From: Brevundimonas sp. UBA5936
GTDB lineage: Bacteria > Pseudomonadota > Alphaproteobacteria > Caulobacterales > Caulobacteraceae
NCBI GenBank assembly: GCA_002430835.1
Contig: DJDA01000046.1
Span: 1 to 50,847 of the forward strand
Direction: 5' to 3'
Length of the DNA stretch: 50,847 bases
In this document: in pieces, positions 17,401-23,820 of the stretch
Numbering within the stretch: position 1 is the stretch's first letter
Layout: the number at the start of each line of letters is the position of its first letter
Notes under the pieces: generated by a model
The model's database searches: none
What the model was told of the DNA's origin: nothing
What the model saw: the letters and a program-made list of their open reading frames with translations, nothing else
Made by a program: the position numbers and the translations under genes

Positions 17401-19074
17401 ATGCTACAGAACCTCGAAACCCTGTCCCGTGAGGCCCGTTCGTGGCCGTTTGAGCAAGCGCGCAACCTGCTGGCCCACGTGCTCAAAAAACGGCTGTCGG
17501 ACGCGGAGCGCGATGCGGCGAAACTGCTGATCGACGCGGGCAAGGCGGATGAGGCTCTGGCGACCTTTGAGGCGCTGAACCGGCCGGTGATCCTGGAGAC
17601 GGGTTACGGCCCGTCGGGCTTGCCGCACATGGGCACCTTTGGCGAAGTGGCGCGCACGACCATGGTGCGCAATGCGTTCCGCGCCCTGACCGGCGACCAT
17701 TGGCGCACACGTCTGATCGCCTTCTCGGACGACATGGACGGCCTGCGCAAGGTGCCCGAGGGCGTGCCGAACCCCGAGATGCTGCGCGAAGACTTGCATC
17801 TGCCGCTGACCAAGGTGCGCGATCCGTTCGCCACGCATGACAGCTTCGGCGCGCACAACAACGCCCGTCTGCGGGCTTTCCTCGACAGCTTCGGCTTCGA
17901 CTACGAGTTCATGTCCTCGACCGAGACCTATCGGTCGGGCCGGTTCGACGCGACCCTGCTGACCCTGCTGGAACGCTTCGACAAGGTCATGGGCATCATG
18001 CTGCCGACCCTGGGCGAGGAGCGCCGCGCCACCTATTCGCCCTTCCTGCCGATCAGCCCGATCACCGGCCATGTGCTGCAGGTGCCGACGCTGGAACGCA
18101 ACGTCGAGCGCGGGACCATCGTGTTTGACGACCCCGCCGGCGGCCGCACCGAGGTTCCTGTCACCGGCGGCCATGTGAAGCTGCAGTGGAAGCCCGACTG
18201 GGCCATGCGCTGGACCGCGCTGGACGTCGATTACGAGATGTCGGGCAAGGACCTGATCGAAAGCGTGCGCGAGAGCGGCAAGATCTGTCGCGCCCTGGGC
18301 GGCACGGCGCCGGAAGGCTTCAACTACGAGCTCTTCCTCGACGTCGAAGGCAAGAAGATCTCCAAGTCGAAGGGCAACGGCCTGACGATGGAGGAGTGGC
18401 TGCGTTACGGCACGCCGGAGAGCCTGAGCTGGTACATGTTCCAGTCGCCGAAGTCGGCCAAGAGCCTGCACTTCAACGTCATTCCGCGCGCGACGGACGA
18501 CTATCTGTCCTTCATCGAGCAGTACAAGACGCAGGACCCGGCCAAGCAGATCGACAACGCCGTCTGGCACATCCATTCGGGCCGACCGCCTGAGAGCGCC
18601 TCGCCGGTGTCCTTCGCCCTGCTGCTGAATCTGGTCGGCGTGGCCAACGCCTCCAGCAAGGACCAGCTCTGGGCCTATTTCGCCAAATACCTGCCCGACG
18701 CCACGCCCGAGAATGAGCCGGTTCTGGACCGGCTGATGGGTTATGCGCTGAACTACTACGAGGACTTCGTGAAGCCCTCGAAGACCTATCGCTTGCCCGA
18801 CGACAAGGAGAAGGCGGCGCTGCTGGATCTGGCCGGACGCCTGAAGGCCTTGCCGGCGGACACGACCGACGGCGAGATCATCCAGGGCGAGGTCTACGCC
18901 GTGGGCAAGGCGCATGAGTTCGAACCGCTGCGGGCTTGGTTCCAGGCGCTCTATGAGGTGCTGCTGGGCTCCTCGCAGGGCCCGCGCTTCGGATCGTTCG
19001 CCGCCATCTATGGTCTGTCCCAGACGATCGAACTGATCGAGAAGGGCGCCGCCGGCGGCTTGGCCGAGGGCTAA
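17401..19074 (+). CDS. lysS: Lysyl-tRNA synthetase, class I (LysK)
   Basis: This 557-residue enzyme charges tRNA-Lys. It is the class I form, typical of archaea and alphaproteobacteria rather than the usual class II LysRS. The HIGH-like motif is GPSGLPHMGTF (70-80) and the KMSKS-like motif is KISKSKGNG (319-327). The ATG at 17401 (MLQNLETLSREARSW) is preferred; an in-frame TTG at 17365 would add 12 residues with no better ribosome binding site. A hairpin at 19090 may end the transcript. Confidence 0.95.
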   Translation: MLQNLETLSREARSWPFEQARNLLAHVLKKRLSDAERDAAKLLIDAGKADEALATFEALNRPVILETGYGPSGLPHMGTFGEVARTTMVRNAFRALTGDHWRTRLIAFSDDMDGLRKVPEGVPNPEMLREDLHLPLTKVRDPFATHDSFGAHNNARLRAFLDSFGFDYEFMSSTETYRSGRFDATLLTLLERFDKVMGIMLPTLGEERRATYSPFLPISPITGHVLQVPTLERNVERGTIVFDDPAGGRTEVPVTGGHVKLQWKPDWAMRWTALDVDYEMSGKDLIESVRESGKICRALGGTAPEGFNYELFLDVEGKKISKSKGNGLTMEEWLRYGTPESLSWYMFQSPKSAKSLHFNVIPRATDDYLSFIEQYKTQDPAKQIDNAVWHIHSGRPPESASPVSFALLLNLVGVANASSKDQLWAYFAKYLPDATPENEPVLDRLMGYALNYYEDFVKPSKTYRLPDDKEKAALLDLAGRLKALPADTTDGEIIQGEVYAVGKAHEFEPLRAWFQALYEVLLGSSQGPRFGSFAAIYGLSQTIELIEKGAAGGLAEG

Positions 19075-19089
19075 GGACGGAGAGATTTC

Positions 19090-19114
19090 GGGCGGCTGAC
19101 TGCGTCAGCGGCCC
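19090..19114 (+). terminator. Probable terminator of lysS
   Basis: An 11-bp stem with one mismatch (GGGCGGCTGAC ... GTCAGCGGCCC, loop TGC) lies 15 bp after the lysS stop. The following sequence (GTCTTCGTC) has only scattered T, so intrinsic termination may be weak. Confidence 0.5.
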
Positions 19115-19599
19115 GTCTTCGTCTGGGGGCTGGTCAGGCGACGAAGACGGCCCCGACGAGGGACGCTATAGCCAGCATCAAGAGCAGACTCTCAAACGGG
19201 GACGGCAACCAGGTTGATCGGCGATGGCGTCGGCGGGTGCTGGGGACCATGATTTTCGCTCGCATTCCATAATGACCTGAAGGGCAAGCTCGGCAGAGCC
19301 GGAGATCGGCAGCGGCTGGCCGTAAAGGCTGCGCCACAGCACATCCAGAGCCACGTCTGCTTTTCCAAGTGCGCCCATGGACGTCATAGCGCACGACAAT
19401 GCGGCCTCTGCCCATCCCCCGTATGGGGGAGGAAATGAACAATATCTGTTTTTTCACACGAACTTGGGCGCGTCCGGAACGTCAGGCGGCTCTGCGTCCG
19501 ACAAGAAAGATGAACGGCACATAACGACAAGGCTGGGGGAGCCTTCAGCTTGGGCGGTGCATTCTCTCATCATCGACAACTCGATGACAGGAGAGCCTC
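19115..19599. other. Gene-poor region with possible small leftward ORFs and a palindrome
   Basis: About 485 bp without a confident gene. On the minus strand an ORF of 73 codons (19178-19399) has moderately gene-like codon use (starting MSCAMTSMGALGKADVALDV). In another frame, a short ORF from the ATG at 19250 to 19134 would encode 38 residues: a basic N-terminus and one transmembrane helix (LLLMLAIASLVGAVFVA). Neither has a good ribosome binding site or a recognised family. The two could also be pieces of one degraded gene, because the membrane tail looks like the natural end of a protein. The palindrome at 19415-19430 lies just upstream of the leftward ORFs. The 19500-19599 part leads into the next gene. 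Confidence 0.3.
19415..19430. promoter_or_regulatory. GC-tract palindrome TCCCCC-GTAT-GGGGGA
   Basis: A perfect 6-bp inverted repeat with a 4-bp spacer sits 16 bp upstream of the leftward 73-codon ORF and 170 bp upstream of the rightward gene at 19600. C-tract/G-tract dyads of this kind are used by CsoR/RcnR-type metal-sensing repressors, but no such regulator is nearby, so its role is unknown. Confidence 0.3.
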
Positions 19600-20079
19600 A
19601 TGTCGAAGACCTTCAAGGCGGGTTTGGCCGCCACCGCCATGTTCGCCGCTCTGGCCGCCGCCGCTGTGCCCATGACCGCCAGCGCCATGCCTCAGGCTAA
19701 CGGAATCACCAACTGCGACGCACCCGGCGGTCGTCAGCAGGCGGGCGCCGCCATAGGCGCCGTGCTGGGCGGCCTGGCGGGCAGCCAGGTGTCGAAGAAC
19801 GAGCGCGCTCTGGGCGCCGTTGTCGGCGCCGGCGCCGGCGCCGCAGCTGGTTCCTATATCGGCTGCAACCAGCAGCGCACGCGCGCAGCGAGCCAAAGCA
19901 ACGCCAATATGTACCGCGCAACCTCTAACCTGCGGATCCGCACCGGACCGGGCGCCCAGTATCGCCAGACCGGCAGCCTTTCGGCAGGCCAGCCTTTCAC
20001 GGCCACGGGGTCGCAGGGCGAGTGGGTTCAGATCGCGGGCGGCGGCTGGGTCAACGCCCGCTACGTGGCGCCGAACTGA
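19600..20079 (+). CDS. Secreted glycine-zipper protein with bacterial SH3 domain
   Basis: The 159-residue protein has a Sec signal peptide (cut after ASA, about residue 29). A glycine-zipper segment follows (AGAAIGAVLGGLAGSQVSKNERALGAVVGAGAGAAAGSYIG, about 48-88), then a C-terminal SH3_3-type domain (NLRIRTGPGAQYRQTGSLSAGQ ... GEWVQIAGGGWVNARYV). Bacterial SH3 domains often bind the cell wall and zipper segments associate with membranes, so a periplasmic or outer-membrane role is likely. The ribosome binding site is good (ACAGGAGAGCCTC before the ATG). A rho-independent terminator follows at 20116. Confidence 0.85.
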   Translation: MSKTFKAGLAATAMFAALAAAAVPMTASAMPQANGITNCDAPGGRQQAGAAIGAVLGGLAGSQVSKNERALGAVVGAGAGAAAGSYIGCNQQRTRAASQSNANMYRATSNLRIRTGPGAQYRQTGSLSAGQPFTATGSQGEWVQIAGGGWVNARYVAPN

Positions 20080-20115
20080 TCGGCGGATTTCTCCCCCGCG
20101 TCGATCAAATGCGAG

Positions 20116-20142
20116 GGCCGTCCCGAAAGGGGCGGCCTTTTT
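20116..20142 (+). terminator. Rho-independent terminator
   Basis: A 9-bp stem with one G-U pair (GGCCGTCCC / GGGGCGGCC), a GAAA tetraloop and a run of five T end the gene at 19600. It may also serve the convergent S24 gene that ends at 20148. Confidence 0.9.
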
Positions 20143-20147
20143 GCTGT

Positions 20148-20777
20148 CTACTGGCTGACCCACAGGATGCGAGCCATCCACAGGACGTGGCGGCGGGGCA
20201 GGATGCGCGGCTCATAGTGCGGATTGAGCGAGGCCAGAACGACCTCGCGGCCGTTCAGGGCTGCGATTTCCTTGGCCAGGGTTTCACCGTCCGCCGTGCG
20301 CACCACCACACGATCGCCGCGCCTTACCTCTGTAGCGTCAAGGTCAACGATGACCCGGTCGCCTGGTCGATAAACCGGCTCCATGGAGTCGCCGTCGATG
20401 GTCAGGCTGAACAGACTGTCCTTGTGGGCCGGCAGCTCGGTTTGATCCCAGCCTTCCGCCATAGGCAGGCCGGCGTCGTCGAAGAAGCCCTCGTCGCCCG
20501 CGCGCGCGAGGCCCAGAAGCGGTATGGCGCGCCGCTGCGGCGCGGCGTCATCGGCCAGGGCGGCGAATTCAGCCAAGCTTAGCTCGCTCGCTTGAAGCAC
20601 GCGCATCAGGCTTTCCGTCGAAGGCCAACGAGGCCGAGGGGGCTGGCCCGGGCCCAGTCGTTTGGATGGATTGAAGCTTGTGGCGTCTAATCCCGCGCGC
20701 CGGGCCAGACCTGAGGCAGAAACGCCTTCTCGCCGCGCCAGGGCGTCGATGGCCTTCCAGATTTGAGCGTGGGACAA
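20148..20777 (-). CDS. S24-family (LexA/CI-like) HTH transcriptional regulator
   Basis: About 209 residues. An N-terminal helix-turn-helix (about 10-45, with SASGLARRAGLDATSFNPSKR) is joined to a C-terminal S24 autopeptidase domain. The catalytic serine lies in TIDGDSMEPVYRPGD and the lysine in DGETLAKEI; an Ala-Gly pair in LARAGDEGFF is a plausible self-cleavage site. This is the layout of repressors cleaved on RecA activation. It is too short and divergent at the HTH to be the main LexA. No ATG precedes residue 60, so the start is TTG; I prefer 20777 (MSHAQIWKAIDALA, as in relatives) over 20783. Confidence 0.82.
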   Translation of the reverse strand: MSHAQIWKAIDALARREGVSASGLARRAGLDATSFNPSKRLGPGQPPRPRWPSTESLMRVLQASELSLAEFAALADDAAPQRRAIPLLGLARAGDEGFFDDAGLPMAEGWDQTELPAHKDSLFSLTIDGDSMEPVYRPGDRVIVDLDATEVRRGDRVVVRTADGETLAKEIAALNGREVVLASLNPHYEPRILPRRHVLWMARILWVSQ

Positions 20778-20843
20778 GGGCAATGGCGGAGGTTCCGAGA
20801 AACTCGAAACGCCAGTTTAATCGAGGGGATTAGGAATATCTAC

Positions 20844-21281
20844 CTATTCTTCGTCGTCAAGCCCCACCGCACGGCGTTCCTGCCAGGCGAAGAAGGCGCC
20901 GACGCCCAAGGCGATGATGACGCCGTAACCCGCCATGTTGGTCACTGTGTAAAAAGCGGAAATCTCGGGTCGCAGCTTCATCAGAACCATGATGTGGCTG
21001 GCGACGGCGAGCAGTTGGAATGCGCTGGCCCAGACTGGCCAGGATCGTGGCGATTTCCATACCAGTGCGACGAAAATGGCCAAGGCGACCAGGTCGATGA
21101 TCAGGGTGGGCCACTGCACGGATGCGTACCCGACGTAGGTTTGGGCGAGGATTGATAGGAACCACCCGCCAAGAACCGTTGCGGCTCCGATGCGCTCTGG
21201 CCGGTTTCCCTTGGTCAGGGCGAAAAGGCAGACCAGCACGATAAAGCCAGCGCCGACTAGTGCGGATATGGTTTCCAGCAA
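20844..21281 (-). CDS. Four-helix integral membrane protein, unknown
   Basis: A 145-residue protein with four predicted transmembrane helices (about 6-22, 33-50, 60-77 and 115-132) and a short acidic C-terminal tail (WQERRAVGLDDEE). The only plausible start is TTG at 21281, with a G-rich ribosome binding site 5-9 nt upstream that lies inside the hairpin at 21287-21315. The next ATG (residue 99) is far too late. Function and family not recognised. Confidence 0.68.
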   Translation of the reverse strand: MLETISALVGAGFIVLVCLFALTKGNRPERIGAATVLGGWFLSILAQTYVGYASVQWPTLIIDLVALAIFVALVWKSPRSWPVWASAFQLLAVASHIMVLMKLRPEISAFYTVTNMAGYGVIIALGVGAFFAWQERRAVGLDDEE

Positions 21282-21286
21282 CGAAA

Positions 21287-21315
21287 GCCCCCATTTGTCT
21301 CACGACAATGGGGGC
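21287..21315 (-). promoter_or_regulatory. Hairpin covering the ribosome binding site of the 20844-21281 gene
   Basis: On the minus strand a 12-bp stem with one bulged T (GCCCCCATTGTC ... GACAAATGGGGGC, loop GTGA) ends 5 nt before the TTG start. The G-rich 3' arm is the likely Shine-Dalgarno. It could terminate the upstream 115-codon gene or control translation of the membrane protein. Confidence 0.55.
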
Positions 21316-21372
21316 CAAGTTACATCATACATATCGGAAATCGGAGCGCCGACTCCGAATGTTACGTCGAAT

Positions 21373-21720
21373 TCACGCCACGCGCAGGTGGCGTTCCTGG
21401 CTGCCCATCGGACGGCTGTCCCACTCGTCGGGCTTGTTGACCGGGCCGAGGGCGTAGGTGCCGTAGCCGAGACGACGATGGTCCTTCTCGAGTTCGGCGT
21501 GGCAAGCGATCACGGCTTCACGAGCGGTGCTGAGGGCGGCGATGGCTTCCATGGCCTTGGTCTGGGAGCCTGCAGCAGCGACAGCCGAGAGCGACAGGGC
21601 CGTACGAGCGCCGATCATGGTCTGAACCAGGGTGGCGGCGTGGGCGATGGCGTCATCCAAGGCTTTTTCGGTGGCGTACAGTTCGCCGGCGACACCGGCG
21701 ATGACTTCGTTGCGATCCAT
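21373..21720 (-). CDS. Conserved-looking small helical protein, unknown
   Basis: A 115-residue, mostly alpha-helical cytoplasmic protein without signal or membrane segment. The N-terminal 85 residues are Ala/Glu-rich heptad-like helices (GELYATEKALDDAIAHAATLV, STAREAVIACHAELEKDHRRLGYG), followed by a Pro/Asp-rich tail (LGPVNKPDEWDSRPMG). It has a strong ribosome binding site (GAGGGG before the ATG at 21720) and an AT-rich promoter region containing a CtrA-like site at 21759. The family was not recognised, although the style is that of small proteins in Caulobacterales. Confidence 0.7.
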   Translation of the reverse strand: MDRNEVIAGVAGELYATEKALDDAIAHAATLVQTMIGARTALSLSAVAAAGSQTKAMEAIAALSTAREAVIACHAELEKDHRRLGYGTYALGPVNKPDEWDSRPMGSQERHLRVA

Positions 21721-21758
21721 GACTTACCCCTCGTTGAAAAAAGAACAACGAGAAAGTG

Positions 21759-21773
21759 TTAACGCACATTAAC
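21759..21773. promoter_or_regulatory. CtrA-like dyad TTAA-N6-TTAAC
   Basis: Two TTAA half-sites, the second TTAAC, lie 39 bp upstream of the ATG at 21720. CtrA of Caulobacter prefers TTAA-N7-TTAA; here the spacer is 6, so affinity would be reduced. The surrounding AT-rich stretch stands out from its GC-rich surroundings. Confidence 0.35.
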
Positions 21774-21832
21774 TAATTTGGGTAGGACTTTCTTTACAAA
21801 TTTTACAATTGACGTTGTCGCACCGTCGCTTA

Positions 21833-22240
21833 TCACGATCCTGCGTTTTCGGGGTCCAGCAGGAAGTGAGCGGTGAGGGAGGCGATCGGCTCCTGCCGCG
21901 CGTCCTGCCACGCTTCGGCGACGACATGGGCGACGCGGCGTCCCGCCTTGTTGATCCTGGCGCGCGCGTAGACGTCGATGGGGCGGCCTGAGCGAAGATA
22001 GGCCACGGTGACGTTGATCGGGCGCGGCAGCCGTAGTCGTGGATAGGTGAGCGAGACCTGGGCCATGGCCGTCATCTCCAGCAGGGCAGCGGTCGAGCCG
22101 CCGTGCAGAGCCGGCAGCATCGGGTTGCCGATCAGTTTGTCGGCGAACGGCATGACGACGGTGATCTCGTCGCCGTTCATCTGGGTCTGGAGGTCTAGGA
22201 AGCGGGCGTAGGGCAGGCTGTCGAGCAGGGAGGCGGTCAT
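21833..22240 (-). CDS. PaaI-family hotdog thioesterase (first of a pair)
   Basis: The 135-residue protein has the hotdog-fold thioesterase signature ALHGGSTAALLEMTAMA with an HGG loop, and the usual strand pattern (INVTVAYLRSGRPIDVYARARINKAGRRVAHVVAEAW). Such enzymes hydrolyse acyl-CoA thioesters. It overlaps the start-proximal gene of the pair by 4 bp (ATGA, 22237-22240), so the two thioesterases are co-translated and may act together, possibly as a heteromer. The substrate is not known. Confidence 0.85.
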   Translation of the reverse strand: MTASLLDSLPYARFLDLQTQMNGDEITVVMPFADKLIGNPMLPALHGGSTAALLEMTAMAQVSLTYPRLRLPRPINVTVAYLRSGRPIDVYARARINKAGRRVAHVVAEAWQDARQEPIASLTAHFLLDPENAGS

Positions 22241-22707
22241 GCGGCGCTCCTGGACTTCAGGTTTGCGCCAGGGCGGTGATCGCCTTCCGCGCTGACCATA
22301 TAGGCGGACTGGGCGGCGGCGACGGGATCGGTCGGGTCATCTTCGAAGGCCCAGGCGCGCACAAAGGCGAGATTGCGCGTCAGGCGATAGCAGCGCGCCT
22401 CGGCCAGCAGGTCACGACCGGGCGCTGCGGCGCGCATATAGTCGACACGAAGATCGAGCGTCGCCACAGGCCGAAACGTTCCCAACCCGACCCAAACGGC
22501 CAGACCGCCGACGTGGTCCAGCAGGGTGGTGACGAGGCCGCCGGCCAGCACGCCGGTCTCGGGATCGCCGACCAGATCATCACGATAGGGAACGCGGATG
22601 CGGACGCGGTCTCCGTCCAGGCCTTCGAAAGCGAAGCCCAAAGCGTGAGTGTGGGCTGCGCCGGATGCGAGTTGGGGCAAGAGGGTGTCGAGGAACGAAT
22701 CCGTCAT
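22237..22707 (-). CDS. PaaI-family hotdog thioesterase (second of a pair)
   Basis: From the ATG at 22707 (AGGAC ribosome binding site, MTDSFLDTLLPQLAS) this is a 156-residue hotdog protein. It has VLAGGLVTTLLDHVGGLAVW at the catalytic loop, where the usual HGG is AGG, so the active-site histidine is absent. It also has the strand pattern VATLDLRVDYMRAAAPGRDLLAEARCYRLTRNLAFVRAWAFED. The C-terminus has about 12 extra residues. The frame can be read further upstream to 23226, but that part is antisense to the exonuclease and not homologous. It is divergent from the MBL exonuclease with 72 bp between starts. Confidence 0.82.
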   Translation of the reverse strand: MTDSFLDTLLPQLASGAAHTHALGFAFEGLDGDRVRIRVPYRDDLVGDPETGVLAGGLVTTLLDHVGGLAVWVGLGTFRPVATLDLRVDYMRAAAPGRDLLAEARCYRLTRNLAFVRAWAFEDDPTDPVAAAQSAYMVSAEGDHRPGANLKSRSAA

Positions 22708-22779
22708 CGAGGCGTCCTGTGTTGTGTCTCGCCTTGGTCGCCCGTCGGGGGCCTTCTTGTCCAGCGAGCGGATAGTTTG

Positions 22780-23814
22780 ATGATCAGACCTCAAGATCTT
22801 CTGCGGCCGGCGCCGGCGGGGCTCTATTGTCCTGTCGGCGACTTCTACGTCGATCCCGTGCGGCCGGTGGACCGGGCGGTGATCACGCACGGCCATTCTG
22901 ATCATGCGCGGCCGGGGCACGGCGCCGTGCTGGCGACGCCCGAGACCCTGGCCATCATGGCTGAACGATACGGACCCGACTTCGCCGGGCGGACGCAGCC
23001 CGCTGCTTACGGGGAGACGACGCAGATCAATGGCGTGGCGGTGCGCTTTGCGCCCGCCGGGCATGTGCTGGGCTCGGCCCAGGCCGTTATCGAGCGAGAC
23101 GGCCTGACCATGGTGGTGTCCGGCGACTACAAGCGACGACGCGATCCGACCTGCCTGCCGTTCGAACCGGTTCCCTGCCATGTCTTCATTTCGGAGGCGA
23201 CGTTCGGTCTGCCCGTCTTTGTGCACCCGCCGGATGGGGAGGAGATTGCGCGCCTAGTTCATTCTCTGGCGCAGTTTCCTGAACGCGCCCACCTGGTCGG
23301 CGCCTACGCCTTGGGCAAGGCGCAGCGGGTGATCTGCCTGCTACGCGAGGCGGGCTGGGATCGGACCATTCATGTGCACGGCGCGCTTGAGCGACTGAAC
23401 CGTCTTTATCAGAACGAAGGAATCGACCTGGGGCCGCTGGCGCCCGCCACGGGACTGAAGGCGGGGGCCTTGGGCGGCGAGGTGGTGATCGCGCCGCCTT
23501 TGGCCATTCAGGATCGCTGGGCGCGCCGGTTCGCCGATCCCGTGACCGCCTTCGCCTCTGGCTGGATGGGCGTGAGGGCGCGGGCGCGCCAAAGGGGCGT
23601 GGAGCTGCCCCTGGTCATTTCGGATCATGCGGACTGGCCCGAACTGATCCAGACCTTCGAGGAACTGACGTCGGAGGAAATCTGGATCACGCACGGGCGC
23701 GAGGAAGGCCTGCTGCGCTGGGCGGAGCTGAAGGGGGTGAAGGCGCGCGCCTTGCGTCTTGTCGGCTATGACGAGGACGACGAAGAAACACTGGGCGATC
23801 TGGCGACGGTTTGA
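22780..23814 (+). CDS. Ligase-associated DNA exonuclease (MBL/beta-CASP fold)
   Basis: The 344-residue protein starts at the ATG at 22780 (MIRPQDLLRPAPAGLYCPVGDFYVDP) and has the MBL metal-binding motif HGHSDHAR (residues 37-43), AGHVLGSAQ and SGDYKRRRD, characteristic of the ligase-associated exonuclease family (TIGR04122 type). Family members are normally encoded next to an ATP-dependent DNA ligase and a DEAD helicase and are thought to act in DNA end processing. Here the neighbours are thioesterases and a kinase, and no ligase lies in the window. It is convergent with the hybrid kinase, 6 bp away. Confidence 0.86.
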   Translation: MIRPQDLLRPAPAGLYCPVGDFYVDPVRPVDRAVITHGHSDHARPGHGAVLATPETLAIMAERYGPDFAGRTQPAAYGETTQINGVAVRFAPAGHVLGSAQAVIERDGLTMVVSGDYKRRRDPTCLPFEPVPCHVFISEATFGLPVFVHPPDGEEIARLVHSLAQFPERAHLVGAYALGKAQRVICLLREAGWDRTIHVHGALERLNRLYQNEGIDLGPLAPATGLKAGALGGEVVIAPPLAIQDRWARRFADPVTAFASGWMGVRARARQRGVELPLVISDHADWPELIQTFEELTSEEIWITHGREEGLLRWAELKGVKARALRLVGYDEDDEETLGDLATV

Positions 23815-23820
23815 ACGCCG

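Noticed and set aside
17404..18915. 503-codon minus-strand ORF
   Set aside because: Antisense to lysS; composition typical of a mirrored frame.
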